64,000 bases of DNA from an uncultured Clostridia bacterium (GCA_934454145.1 CAKSFT010000006.1:124001-188000); one strand, 5' to 3'. Positions 1 to 7,306 are shown, numbered from the stretch's first letter. Numbers and translations: made by a program. Notes: generated by a model not told the origin, from the sequence alone.

Positions 1-14
1 ATTTATGCAAAAAT

Positions 15-53
15 AAAGGGTCACGGCAAAATCTGCTCTGCCGCAACCCTTTT
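15..53 (-). terminator. Terminator of the PhnP-like gene
   Basis: An imperfect inverted repeat (AAAGGGT...ACCCTTT with an inner GGCA/TGCC) lies 12 bases past the stop codon of the minus-strand metallo-hydrolase gene. In RNA sense it is followed by a U-rich tract (TATTTTTG). This is the layout of a rho-independent terminator. Confidence 0.6.
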
Positions 54-65
54 GACAAGCCGATA

Positions 66-911
66 TTAAAACTCAACCTCCATACCGTCATACGACGTTA
101 TGATGCCGGATTTCTTTGCGATTTCCGAAAATTCTTCATACAACATATCGGCACCGTTGTGTGAAAAATGGTTTGAACAAAAGATTGTATTTTCATCTGC
201 CGCGCCTATTTCCTTCAGGCGGTTCATGACGCGTATATTGTCATTCAGATTCATATGCCCCACATACGTCATCGCCGGGTCATTTGCCTGTGTGCAGTCA
301 AGGGAAACAAAATTCAGCTTTATGCCGCTTTTTTCAAAAAACTCCCACACTTCTTCGCAAAAATAGTTTGTGTCATGTGCATAGAGCAATCGCTTTCCCT
401 CTTTGTTTTCAATGATATACATAGTCGGATATGAAGTCACATCATGGGTTGCTCTCAGCGCCGTGACGGTGTGTTCTCCGATTTTTTCCGGTTTGTACAG
501 TTCCATCGGCTTTGCACCCAGATACTTCTCCGCCTCAAAATTCATGCCGCTGACAATGGAATGAATTTTTATCATTGCGCCGTACATGCCATGGAATGTA
601 AACACCGGTGTACGTTTTGGGGTTTGCGAATATCCGGGGAATATCGAGGGCAAATCACCCGAATAAAAATGGTCTGCATGCATGTGCGTTATCAGACAGT
701 CCTCTATGTCCGCAAGATTGATGTTGTTGTTTATACAGTGCACAAAAGTATCGGCAGGAAAGTCAATCAGCAGCTTCCCGTCAATCAAAGCCTGCGTCCT
801 TGTCCTTATATTTTTTCCGCCGCGTCTGTGTGCCTCTCTGCACTTTTCACACATACAAAACATCGCCGGGATTGCCTCTGCCGCCGCCGTCCCCAAAAAC
901 CTTATTTTCAT
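66..911 (-). CDS. PhnP-like MBL-fold metallo-hydrolase
   Basis: This is a 281-residue cytoplasmic protein of the metallo-beta-lactamase fold. The di-metal motif HMHADH is at residues 76-81, and further metal ligands are suggested by the later histidines, for example in CSNHFSHNG near the C-terminus. A CxCxxC cluster at residues 19-24 matches the extra structural zinc site of the PhnP family, which are phosphodiesterases acting on cyclic phosphates. The substrate here is unknown: no phosphonate (phn) genes are nearby. The start is supported by a GGAAGGAG ribosome site just upstream. The gene is monocistronic, with its own promoter, an unusually long structured leader of about 190 nt and a terminator. 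Confidence in the fold is high; the precise reaction is uncertain. Confidence 0.85.
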   Translation of the reverse strand: MKIRFLGTAAAEAIPAMFCMCEKCREAHRRGGKNIRTRTQALIDGKLLIDFPADTFVHCINNNINLADIEDCLITHMHADHFYSGDLPSIFPGYSQTPKRTPVFTFHGMYGAMIKIHSIVSGMNFEAEKYLGAKPMELYKPEKIGEHTVTALRATHDVTSYPTMYIIENKEGKRLLYAHDTNYFCEEVWEFFEKSGIKLNFVSLDCTQANDPAMTYVGHMNLNDNIRVMNRLKEIGAADENTIFCSNHFSHNGADMLYEEFSEIAKKSGIITSYDGMEVEF

Positions 912-1106
912 AAAAAACTCCTTCCGCCGCCATACACCGGCACAAATAGTAATCTAATCTTCTCTTATCCGTATGGCAAGGAATGATAAGAGATTTTATG
1001 CCCATGTATGTTTCCGGGCGTAGTGAGGAAAATGTCACACGGGCAATTAAATTCTGCCAAAGGCATAGCATGAAAGGAACTTTCATGCTATGCCGCTTCC
1101 ATATTT
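912..1106 (-). promoter_or_regulatory. Long structured 5' leader, possible riboswitch or thermosensor
   Basis: From the predicted start site near 1106 to the start codon at 911 there is no gene. The RNA can form a near-perfect 15-bp hairpin at 1063-1095 (GGCATAGCATGAAAG arm), a 9-bp hairpin built from TCTCTTATC and GATAAGAGA at about 961-994, and a 7-bp tertiary pairing between the loop of that hairpin (GCCAUAC, 971-977) and GUAUGGC (929-935). The latter sits directly before the ribosome-binding site GGAAGGAG (about 917-925). I do not recognise a known riboswitch class in it. Confidence 0.5.
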
Positions 1107-1112
1107 TTTATT

Positions 1113-1141
1113 ATATTATCACACACACACCGTATTGTCAA
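1113..1141 (-). promoter_or_regulatory. Sigma-A promoter of the PhnP-like gene
   Basis: TTGACA (1141-1136) and TAATAT (1118-1113) are separated by exactly 17 bases on the minus strand, giving a start site near 1106. Confidence 0.7.
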
Positions 1142-1190
1142 GTTTTTTTTACTGAAAATTGAAATGGAATACATATTATAAAAAAGCAAA

Positions 1191-1210
1191 GAGGCTGTTT
1201 AAACAGCCTC
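1191..1210 (-). terminator. Ferredoxin terminator
   Basis: This is a perfect 20-base palindrome (GAGGCTGTTT/AAACAGCCTC). It lies 20 bases past the ferredoxin stop codon and is followed in RNA sense by a T-rich tract (TTTGCTTTTTT). Confidence 0.8.
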
Positions 1211-1230
1211 TTTCAAGCTTTATTTTCAAA

Positions 1231-1401
1231 TTATGCCTGTTCCGGCGCGCCTACAGGGCAAGTATCTGCACAAGCTCCGCATTCGATGCAGGTAGCTTCG
1301 TCAATAACATAAGCAGCATCACCTTCTGAAATAGCGCTTACAGGACATGCATCTGCACAAGCTCCGCAGCTGATGCATGCATCACTGATTTTATATGCCA
1401 T
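1231..1401 (-). CDS. Small 2[4Fe-4S] ferredoxin
   Basis: A 56-residue protein with two clostridial-type iron-sulfur motifs, CISCGACADACP and CIECGACADTCP, in two near-identical halves. This is the normal length of clostridial 2[4Fe-4S] ferredoxins, small cytoplasmic low-potential electron carriers for hydrogenases and oxidoreductases. The start ATG at 1401 follows a consensus TAAGGAGGTG site. The gene stands alone with its own promoter (1517-1545) inside the end of the ricT gene, a leader of about 110 nt, and its own terminator. The leader can pair AACATAGA with TCTATGTT. The partner enzymes are not in the window. Confidence 0.95.
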   Translation of the reverse strand: MAYKISDACISCGACADACPVSAISEGDAAYVIDEATCIECGACADTCPVGAPEQA

Positions 1402-1516
1402 ACGAGAACACCTCCTTAAAAAAATACATTATACCCTTTGGTTTGACTGCAAACTTTACGTTTTCAGAAACATAGACCGTATCAAATGTGAGTATATAAT
1501 TTCTATGTTCGTCCTC

Positions 1517-1545
1517 ATTATAACATATTAATTTTATTTATTCAA
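1517..1545 (-). promoter_or_regulatory. Sigma-A promoter of the ferredoxin gene
   Basis: TTGAAT (1545-1540), a 17-base spacer and a perfect TATAAT (1522-1517) lie on the minus strand, overlapping the 3' end of ricT. Confidence 0.7.
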
Positions 1546-2410
1546 GTTTTTTTAGCATTTCTTCATCAATTTTTTCTCCTTTTTGTTCGTGGCGTCTGCC
1601 GCCTTTCAAAACTTTCACTTTTTTTACGGGATATTCCTGCAATGCCTTTTCCTTGTTGTCGTCAATCTTCACCTTCACCATGCCGCGCAAAAGGTTTACA
1701 CTCTCAACCTCACCCTTGCCGTCGGGCGTCCTCACAACAGCGCCCACCCTCGGTGTGATGCGCAAAAGCTCTTCATAGTTTTCCTGTTCATATTTCAGGC
1801 AGCACATCAGCCTGCCGCATGCGCCCGAGATTTTTGCCGGGTTCAGGCTCAGCCCCTGTTCCTTTGCCATCTTTATCGACACCGGCTCAAATTCCCCCAA
1901 AAACTGTGTGCAGCAAAGCGCCCTTCCGCATACGCCTATGCTCCCGATGCTTTTGGTTTCGTCCCTCACGCCAATCTGGCGCAGCTCTATTCTTATCTTA
2001 AAAATTGCCGCCAAATCTTTTACCAAATCGCGGAAATCCACACGTCCGTCGGCAGTGAAGTAAAACAGCACCTTGCTCCCGTCAAAGGTATATTCTACCT
2101 CTACAAGCTTCATTTCAAGCCCATGCTTTTTTATCTGCTCGTTGCAGATTGCAAAAGCATTTTTTTCCTTCTGCTTGTTGTTGTTTCTTATCTGCATATC
2201 CTTTTCATTTGCGACACGTATGACACTCTTAAGCGGTTTCACAACTCTTTCCTTATTGATTTCGCACGGGGCTATGACAACCTCGCCCAGTTCTGTCCCG
2301 CGTGCCGTTTCCACAACGACAAAACCGCCCTTTTTTATTTCATAATCCGCCGGGTCAAAGTAATATACCTTCCCCGCGGTCTTAAAGCGTACTCCTACAA
2401 TCTTAGTCAT
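1538..2410 (-). CDS. ricT: RicT (YaaT) iron-sulfur regulatory subunit, PSP1 family
   Basis: A 290-residue PSP1-domain protein. In Bacillus, RicT (YaaT) with RicA and RicF forms a complex carrying iron-sulfur clusters that promotes RNase Y-dependent mRNA maturation, sporulation and competence. The conserved cysteine clusters are present: C161, C166 and C167 (CGRALCC) and C198, C203 and C204 (CGRLMCC). The last 60 or so residues are a lysine-rich tail. The gene overlaps the upstream membrane-protein gene by 8 bases, so the two are co-transcribed and probably translationally coupled. The rest of the usual neighbourhood (DNA polymerase III delta-prime and others) is absent. Assignment is confident. 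Confidence 0.93.
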   Translation of the reverse strand: MTKIVGVRFKTAGKVYYFDPADYEIKKGGFVVVETARGTELGEVVIAPCEINKERVVKPLKSVIRVANEKDMQIRNNNKQKEKNAFAICNEQIKKHGLEMKLVEVEYTFDGSKVLFYFTADGRVDFRDLVKDLAAIFKIRIELRQIGVRDETKSIGSIGVCGRALCCTQFLGEFEPVSIKMAKEQGLSLNPAKISGACGRLMCCLKYEQENYEELLRITPRVGAVVRTPDGKGEVESVNLLRGMVKVKIDDNKEKALQEYPVKKVKVLKGGRRHEQKGEKIDEEMLKKLE

Positions 2411-2879
2411 TCATATACTCCTTTATCTTCTTGACAAACTTCTCGTCCGGCTCAAACACTATGATGTTCTTTTCATTTCCGCACACAATCACCGAGGTAT
2501 TTTTGCGGCTGAATATGCTTGAGCACAGCCTGAGCTTTTTTCCCTTAAGCTTGGGGGTCTTTTTTATATACACATTCTTTATTTCATCAATAGGGATATC
2601 GTATTCCGTCACTCTGCTGCCGGTCTTTTTCTCTATCACGATGTGCTCGGAATTTATCTTATATTTGTATACCGACGCATAATAATTGTATACCCAAAAC
2701 ACTATCAGAACACACATCGCCGCAAGCATGATGTGCCCCGAAAGCCTTGCCGGGATTTTGCCGCCGCTTAAAAATCCCAAAAGCCCGCCCAAAAACTCGC
2801 TTATCACAATCGCCCCGAAAGCCATTGCAACAGTAATCAAAAAGCTTTTTACTCCTGCTTTATTTTCTTGTTTATACAC
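2403..2879 (-). CDS. Two-helix membrane protein with PH-like cytoplasmic domain
   Basis: An unrecognised protein of about 158 residues. Two hydrophobic segments (about residues 11-35 and 50-70) precede a soluble beta-rich domain (about 75-155) of the kind described as a bacterial PH-like domain. GTG at 2879 is chosen because it sits 4-5 bases after a GAGGTGA ribosome site; an upstream in-frame GTG at 2888 has no separate site. The gene overlaps ricT by 8 bases and shares its promoter, which suggests a conserved link to RicT, but a function cannot be given. Confidence 0.75.
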   Translation of the reverse strand: MYKQENKAGVKSFLITVAMAFGAIVISEFLGGLLGFLSGGKIPARLSGHIMLAAMCVLIVFWVYNYYASVYKYKINSEHIVIEKKTGSRVTEYDIPIDEIKNVYIKKTPKLKGKKLRLCSSIFSRKNTSVIVCGNEKNIIVFEPDEKFVKKIKEYMND

Positions 2880-2905
2880 ATAAATCACCTCAATCTTACC
2901 CGATA

Positions 2906-2934
2906 ATTATATTACAAAAACCCTGTCTTGTCAA
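2906..2934 (-). promoter_or_regulatory. Sigma-A promoter of the membrane protein-ricT operon
   Basis: A perfect TTGACA (2934-2929), 17-base spacer and perfect TATAAT (2911-2906) on the minus strand. Confidence 0.8.
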
Positions 2935-2953
2935 GCGGAGGTCAAAAAAAGAG

Positions 2954-2987
2954 GCTGTTTAAAAAGTCAACTGACTTTTTAAACAGC
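2954..2987 (-). terminator. Terminator, member of a repeated palindrome family
   Basis: 16-bp arms (GCTGTTTAAAAAGTCA and its complement) are separated by two bases. In the minus direction it is followed by CCTCTTTTTTTG, so it terminates the lipoprotein gene. Nearly the same palindrome recurs at 13026-13059 and, degenerately, at 29571-29608. Confidence 0.85.
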
Positions 2988-3033
2988 TCTTGCTCTCTCT
3001 GCTTTTCTTTCATTTCGTTTTTTTACATTCTCT

Positions 3034-4002
3034 TTATTCCTTTTCCGGCAGCTTTATCCCCGGCAATGAAATGCTTATTTTTTGCGAAGCCTCGGGCTCA
3101 TACCAATTTTTACCCACTCCAAAGGTAAATTCAATTTGTGAAATTTCACTTATATCGGCAAATTCCCCTTCATACCTGTCTGCAAGGTTTGAAAGAAAAA
3201 CATATGTCACATTTTTCTTTCCTGCGTTGATGCTGTCACTTGACCACAGCGAATCGTACACCTCATGCCCGTTTATAAACATATCCCTCAAAGACACATA
3301 AACCGTGTCGGAAGAATTGTTCTCCACCTCAAGCAAAAGTGACGGCTCTCCGTCAACATTTGTAAACACTGCCGAGGATGAAATGCATACATTATATTGG
3401 TTAAACAACTGCTCTTCCGAAAAATAATTCCGCACAGTGTCAAACCTTTTCTGCAATGCTCCGTTCTTCAAAACCGCACGATAGCTGTTTTTATCATAAT
3501 TATACGAATCCGCGGCCGATGTTTTTATCGCCAGCGGCCCTGTATAAGTATAGTTATAATCATCATCTTTTATTGAAAACCCTATTTCCATATCGGCAAT
3601 TTTGTTTATCCCGAAAACATTCAATGTGCTGAAATTATATGTAAGATTCTCTGTCTTGTTCTCGCCCGGCATAAGCTCACAATTCATATATCCGTCTTCA
3701 ACCATATATCCGTTCACCGAATTGACGCTGTATCCTGCCGAACCGCATACAAATGACAGATTTTTATCACTGTTGTTTTCCACACTCACCGACAGCTGAG
3801 CCGAGAAATTGTCATAAGTCAGCCCGTTTGCCGTTATTTTCACTCCGTTTTCGTCATAAAGCACCGTCTGCTCAATCGTCGGCTTTGTGTCAAACTCCCC
3901 GAGTGTTGCACCTCCGCATGCCGACAGCGCCAATGCCCCGAAAAGCATACACACCGCCGCAAAAATACCCCTGTTTTTTCCTCTTTCACCTTTCATTTTC
4001 AT
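3034..4002 (-). CDS. Predicted lipoprotein with two Ig-like (DUF4352/DUF5067-type) domains
   Basis: A 322-residue exported protein of unknown function. The start ATG at 4002 is chosen because AAAGGAGA lies 6 bases upstream and because it gives a proper lipoprotein signal: KGERGKNR, a hydrophobic stretch, then the lipobox LSAC (Cys about 24). The open frame continues 116 codons further upstream but that part overlaps a structured RNA and is non-coding in style. The mature part contains two similar beta-sandwich units (about 50-165 and 215-315) with the VSVENNSDKN / LEVENNSSD pattern typical of Ig-like lipoprotein domains. It is probably held on the outer face of the membrane. Its neighbour is the minus-strand structured RNA, whose terminator ends 80 bases upstream. 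Confidence 0.8.
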   Translation of the reverse strand: MKMKGERGKNRGIFAAVCMLFGALALSACGGATLGEFDTKPTIEQTVLYDENGVKITANGLTYDNFSAQLSVSVENNSDKNLSFVCGSAGYSVNSVNGYMVEDGYMNCELMPGENKTENLTYNFSTLNVFGINKIADMEIGFSIKDDDYNYTYTGPLAIKTSAADSYNYDKNSYRAVLKNGALQKRFDTVRNYFSEEQLFNQYNVCISSSAVFTNVDGEPSLLLEVENNSSDTVYVSLRDMFINGHEVYDSLWSSDSINAGKKNVTYVFLSNLADRYEGEFADISEISQIEFTFGVGKNWYEPEASQKISISLPGIKLPEKE

Positions 4003-4033
4003 CACTTCTCCTTTGTATAAATTTTTATTCAAG

Positions 4034-4060
4034 TAATTGTAAAACTGATGTTTTACAATT
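4034..4060 (-). other. Hairpin in the lipoprotein leader
   Basis: A perfect inverted repeat (AATTGTAAAAC / GTTTTACAATT, 4-base loop) lies between the terminator of the structured RNA and the lipoprotein ribosome site. There is no U-run directly after it in RNA sense, so it may be an mRNA-stabilising or regulatory hairpin rather than a terminator. Confidence 0.45.
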
Positions 4061-4077
4061 AAAATGCTGAGGTAAAA

Positions 4078-4264
4078 ATAAAAAGTGTGCAGACACATCA
4101 AAGCCTGCACACCCAAAAATATACAGCTCCGACTGTTGCCAAACAAAACTTTATGATACACAAATTCCTGCACATAAAATTCGGAGCATATATATTTTTG
4201 CCAAAGCAAATAAATATATGCCTGTGCATATATTTTGTGTATTATATTAAGTTTTGTTCGGCAC
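4078..4264 (-). ncRNA. Structured RNA A with pseudoknot and own promoter/terminator
   Basis: This is a stretch of about 185 nt without coding potential. In RNA order it shows: a 15-bp closing stem starting at the predicted start site (4263-4249 with 4151-4137, one G-U pair); an inner stem (4245-4234 with 4164-4153, one mismatch); a 10-bp hairpin with 4-base loop (4235-4212); a small UUUGC/GCAAA hairpin (about 4210-4197); a 7-bp perfect pseudoknot between GCUCCGA (4187-4181) and UCGGAGC (4132-4126), the latter just after the closing stem; and a terminator with 8-bp arms (4112-4105 with 4092-4085) followed by UUUUUAUUUUU. The promoter is at 4270-4298. The same architecture recurs in RNA B. It could be a free small RNA or an attenuator for the lipoprotein gene. 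I do not recognise it as 6S, SRP, tmRNA or a known riboswitch. Confidence 0.7.
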
Positions 4265-4269
4265 TTGCT

Positions 4270-4298
4270 ATTATATCTCATATTTTCTGAAAAAACAA
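4270..4298 (-). promoter_or_regulatory. Promoter of structured RNA A
   Basis: TTGTTT (4298-4293), a 17-base spacer and a perfect TATAAT (4275-4270). Transcription would begin at about 4263, precisely where the closing stem starts. Confidence 0.65.
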
Positions 4299-4356
4299 GC
4301 AAAAAAGCAAAGGCTGTAAAAAAATCAAGGGACAAAAAGAAAAATGTCAAAAAATA

Positions 4357-4385
4357 TTGTAAATAGTGTGAAAATGTGTTATAAT
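4357..4385 (+). promoter_or_regulatory. Promoter of structured RNA B
   Basis: TTGTAA (4357-4362), a 17-base spacer and a perfect TATAAT (4380-4385). The start site would be near 4391, the first base of the closing stem. It is divergent from the RNA A promoter, with about 58 bases between the two -35 boxes. Confidence 0.72.
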
Positions 4386-4390
4386 ATGTA

Positions 4391-4597
4391 TGCTACAAAC
4401 TTATAATCTATAATAGGATAGTTATAATCAAATTTCAACAATTGGGGTACACTCTATGTGAAGAGCGTACACTTCGATTATCATGCAACCCAAAAGTTGA
4501 AATTATGATTATAAGTGTGTAGCAACCTTTAACATCGAAGTCAATGCGTTTTTCAAGTGCGTGGCTCTGTGTAAAGGAGGCTACGCACTTTTTTTGT
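4391..4597 (+). ncRNA. Structured RNA B with pseudoknot and own promoter/terminator
   Basis: A stretch of about 205 nt without coding potential. It has a closing stem of 17 out of 18 pairs (4391-4408 with 4507-4524); a perfect 9-bp inner stem (4431-4439 with 4496-4504); TTGGG/CCCAA (4442-4446 with 4489-4493); a hairpin at 4447-4470; a perfect 8-bp pseudoknot between ACUUCGAU (4471-4478) and AUCGAAGU (4534-4541), the latter 9 bases after the closing stem; and a strong terminator (4556-4565 with 4580-4589, then a T-run). TTATAATC occurs twice on the 5' side (4401 and 4422), so the 3' strand GATTATAA has two possible partners, which could act as a switch. The order of elements matches RNA A. The next gene is the unknown membrane protein 160 bases downstream. 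Confidence 0.75.
4556..4596 (+). terminator. Terminator of structured RNA B
   Basis: A 10-bp stem with one G-U pair (AGTGCGTGGC / GCTACGCACT), a 14-base loop that contains AAAGGAGG, then seven or more T residues. Confidence 0.85.
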
Positions 4598-4683
4598 TTT
4601 AAAGATGCTTTCCTATAACAGCTCATGTAAAATTCGCGAATGATTTAAGAGAGTAAATATTTTTTAGAAACGGAGAGATGTGC

Positions 4684-4704
4684 ATGAAAACAAAAATTTA
4701 CTAA
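4684..4704 (+). other. Possible six-codon leader peptide
   Basis: A GGAGAG ribosome-like site at 4671-4676 precedes ATG AAA ACA AAA ATT TAC TAA (MKTKIY). It may be a tiny leader ORF or simply the remains of a gene start. A weak promoter (TTTACT, 17 bases, TATAAA, 4697-4725) lies across it. Confidence 0.2.
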
Positions 4705-4757
4705 ACGTACAAAACAAATTATAAAACCATTATCAGACAATGAAAGGAACGAAAAAT

Positions 4758-5600
4758 ATGAAAAAATTTTTAACCAATGATATCTGTAAGAAAATCGGTA
4801 TATCCGTGATTATGCTGGCAATTATGCTTTGTTCGGTATTTATTGTTTCTAAATTTGCAACTTCGCCCGAATATTATAAAGGCACCATGCAATCAATAGA
4901 TGATAAAAAAGCAACAGTGATGGGGATTACTGCAGGAGCCGCAACAACATCCACTATTTTAGCAGCCTTTCCCGGTGATGTAACCACTCCTATTGCAAAT
5001 CAAATCATGCAAATAAGTTCATATTTGATGATAGTAGTATGTGTACTTGTATTGGAAAAATCGGTATTGACTGTAATGGGATATTTAGCATTTAATATTC
5101 TGGTGCCTATTGCATGTGTGCTTTTTGGAATACATACATTTATAAGAAAAGAGTTTTTAAAAACAATTGCCCTAAAATTTGTTATATTTGCCATGGTTAT
5201 CGTTACAATTATACCGTTAAGTGTAAAAATCGGCGACCTGATTTGTGACAGCAATTCGGTTTATATTGAACAAGTCACAGAGGAATCCATTGAAGAAAAC
5301 ACAGAAAAAAACACAGGGGAAGGAACCTTAGATGAATCTTGGTCGGATGGCATAATCAATAAATTTAAAGAAGGGGCAGCATACGCAGGCAATTATGCAA
5401 AAGAAAAATTAAACAACTTTATAGATGCAATAGCTATTTTTATAATTGCTTATTGTGCAATACCGATAATTGTAATAGTTTTCGTGGTATGGTTTTTTAA
5501 CTTTTTATTTGGTTTGAAAATCCCCGTAAACAGTAAAATATTAAGAAAGCGGACAACCGGGAATGAGAACAGAACAAATGTAGTATCAGAACAAGGATAA
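4758..5600 (+). CDS. Membrane protein of unknown function
   Basis: An unrecognised protein of 280 residues. ATG at 4758 is preferred over the in-frame ATG at 4740 because AAAGGAAC lies 9 bases before it, whereas 4740 has no ribosome site. There are four or five hydrophobic segments: one near the N-terminus (about 13-33), two or three in the middle (about 88-165), and one near the C-terminus (about 225-255). An acidic, Glu-rich soluble loop (about 175-200) lies between. There is no catalytic motif. The gene is flanked upstream by structured RNA B and downstream by a strong terminator. Codon use looks more AT-rich than that of the neighbouring sipL gene, so it may be a recent acquisition. No function is proposed. 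Confidence 0.75.
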   Translation: MKKFLTNDICKKIGISVIMLAIMLCSVFIVSKFATSPEYYKGTMQSIDDKKATVMGITAGAATTSTILAAFPGDVTTPIANQIMQISSYLMIVVCVLVLEKSVLTVMGYLAFNILVPIACVLFGIHTFIRKEFLKTIALKFVIFAMVIVTIIPLSVKIGDLICDSNSVYIEQVTEESIEENTEKNTGEGTLDESWSDGIINKFKEGAAYAGNYAKEKLNNFIDAIAIFIIAYCAIPIIVIVFVVWFFNFLFGLKIPVNSKILRKRTTGNENRTNVVSEQG

Positions 5601-5631
5601 AAGATACGATAAAGTACAAAAATGACCGCAA

Positions 5632-5692
5632 GATAAGCCGACCTCCCAATTGTCAGATTATCTGTCTAACTTTTGAGGGTCGGCTTTTGCAG
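5632..5692 (+). terminator. Terminator between convergent genes
   Basis: AAGCCGACCTC pairs with GAGGGTCGGCTT across a 35-base loop, followed by TTTTGC on the plus strand. It lies between the plus-strand membrane protein gene and the minus-strand sipL-like gene and can serve both. Confidence 0.75.
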
Positions 5693-5711
5693 TTATTGTC
5701 ACTTTTTATTT

Positions 5712-7244
5712 TCAGCAAAACGGTATAATCAGCTTCTGACCGACATTGATGACGTTTTCGTCCTGGATATTGTTATATTTTACAATATCCCCCACCGACA
5801 CGCAGTATCTTTTTGCAATTTTCCAAAGTGTGTCCCCGGGCTGAACAAAATATATCACAATGCCGCACTCATGCGGTTTGTCGGACAAGGTGCAGTCCGA
5901 AACCATATCCACGCTTACCCTTCGGCTCAATTTCACCTCTGCCGAAAGGATACATCTCACCTCTGCCTCCTGTGCCATGTTGAGGTTAAAGCTTGTGTGT
6001 TCCGCTCTCACGTCCGCCGTGCAGTCAAGCCCTTCCTCCGCCTTTTCCGCCTCCACCGCAAATTCCAGCGGAACGTCCTTTTTGATGCTGTATATGGGCA
6101 TCTGCGCATTGTCTGTTATGTACAAAATATACAGTTCCATGCGCCCTTCAATCACAACTTTCCCGTTTTGCGGCACTGCCTTTGTGATGCACGGGCGCGC
6201 GATGACGTTGTAAACAGAGGCAATCTGCGGCAATTTCTTGTCCGGCGCGGCGGCTTCTTTCACGGTATACTGTCCGCTCGCCGTCATCACAATTTCTTCA
6301 AACTCCTGTCTATCATACACCATGTCTGTGCGGCAGCCCGGGCAGAAACAATCTTCGATAAGCCTTATTTCCCTGTTCTGCGAAGAATTTATCACTGCCA
6401 AAAGCGATATGTCAAAATCAACATGCCTTGCGTCGCCGTCCTCGTCAGTGCCGACTTCAAAGGCATAATCGCTCAGGCGGTACTGAACACTGCACGCCGC
6501 GTCCTCCTCCAGTTCAAATATCTCCGCGATTTCGGTAAACGGAATTTCTCCGTCCACAGAATTTATATTCCCCTCCGTGTCAATATACAGCGCACAGACG
6601 CGGACATTGCCCTTTGCCACCGCTTTGCCCGTTATTGCCTTCACTTCCCTGTCGCACACCGTGATGTCCATTTTAAGCACTTCTGCAATGGGCGCCCTGC
6701 CCGACGGGATTTCCAGCCTGTCGCGCACGGAAAATGCATACTCCTCCATGATTTCGGGGCTTTGGGTGTTCACTGTTCTGTATATGGTTTGCGCGCCTTC
6801 ATAATCTATTCCCGCGCTGACCGTAATCTCTTTGTTTTCCCACACCTTGTATTCCACGCAGACGGCTGTCTTTATGTTCAGCTTTCTGGAATTAAGCAGC
6901 GTAAAATCCACCCTTTCCACCTCGGAACAAATGTCCAGAACAGCGCTTTCGGGAAGCTTTTTCTTGTCAATGCTGTGAGAAAAATTCATCTGTGTCGAAA
7001 TGCTTTTTATGCTTTCTCCTTCTTTGTCCGGGATATAGAGTATATTATATTTGATGATGCCGGACACCTTGATAAGTCCGTCCGACACCTCTTTGGAATT
7101 GATTGCCGACATTGCGTCCACCTGCAAAATTTTCAGGATATCCGGCTTGACATCGGGGACTATGACATCACCGTCAGAATAAGCAATTGTCCTGTCCCTG
7201 AATTTTGCTTCGCCGATTTCCTGCTGCTCCCTCAAAAGTTCCAT
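5712..7244 (-). CDS. sipL: SipL-like spore coat morphogenetic protein (SPOCS/DUF3794 + LysM)
   Basis: A protein of about 510 residues with repeated SPOCS (DUF3794) beta-rich units through the first 450 or so residues and a C-terminal LysM domain in the last 48, marked by VQPGDTLWKIAKRY. This size and order match Clostridioides difficile SipL, which binds SpoIVA through its LysM domain to build the basement layer of the spore coat in the mother cell. ATG at 7244 (MELLREQQ) is preferred because AAAGGATGA lies about 6 bases upstream; an ATG three codons earlier has no spacing. It stands alone, with the rhamnulokinase terminator just before it. This is direct evidence that the organism makes, or once made, endospores. 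Confidence 0.88.
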   Translation of the reverse strand: MELLREQQEIGEAKFRDRTIAYSDGDVIVPDVKPDILKILQVDAMSAINSKEVSDGLIKVSGIIKYNILYIPDKEGESIKSISTQMNFSHSIDKKKLPESAVLDICSEVERVDFTLLNSRKLNIKTAVCVEYKVWENKEITVSAGIDYEGAQTIYRTVNTQSPEIMEEYAFSVRDRLEIPSGRAPIAEVLKMDITVCDREVKAITGKAVAKGNVRVCALYIDTEGNINSVDGEIPFTEIAEIFELEEDAACSVQYRLSDYAFEVGTDEDGDARHVDFDISLLAVINSSQNREIRLIEDCFCPGCRTDMVYDRQEFEEIVMTASGQYTVKEAAAPDKKLPQIASVYNVIARPCITKAVPQNGKVVIEGRMELYILYITDNAQMPIYSIKKDVPLEFAVEAEKAEEGLDCTADVRAEHTSFNLNMAQEAEVRCILSAEVKLSRRVSVDMVSDCTLSDKPHECGIVIYFVQPGDTLWKIAKRYCVSVGDIVKYNNIQDENVINVGQKLIIPFC

Positions 7245-7274
7245 AAAAATCATCCTTTCCTTTCCGCAAATAAA

Positions 7275-7306
7275 AAAGTGTTCATAGCAAATACTATGAA
7301 CACTTT
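7275..7306 (-). terminator. Rhamnulokinase terminator
   Basis: 13-bp arms (AAAGTGTTCATAG and complement) with a 6-base loop. In the minus direction it is followed by TTTTTTA. Confidence 0.85.

Noticed and set aside
847..1086. 79-codon minus-strand frame upstream of the PhnP-like gene
   Set aside because: It overlaps the gene and coincides with the leader hairpins, and its residues look random; no ribosome site.
3034..4350. Extended 438-codon version of the lipoprotein gene
   Set aside because: The extra 116 codons overlap the structured RNA and its terminator, and the lipoprotein signal with a good ribosome site starts at 4002.
4078..4597. 6S RNA, SRP RNA, tmRNA or T-box as identity of the two structured RNAs
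   Set aside because: They have long closing stems like 6S, but the pseudoknot after the stem is not a 6S feature. No SRP Alu/S-domain tetraloops, no tmRNA tag or tRNA-like ends, and no T-box motif are seen.
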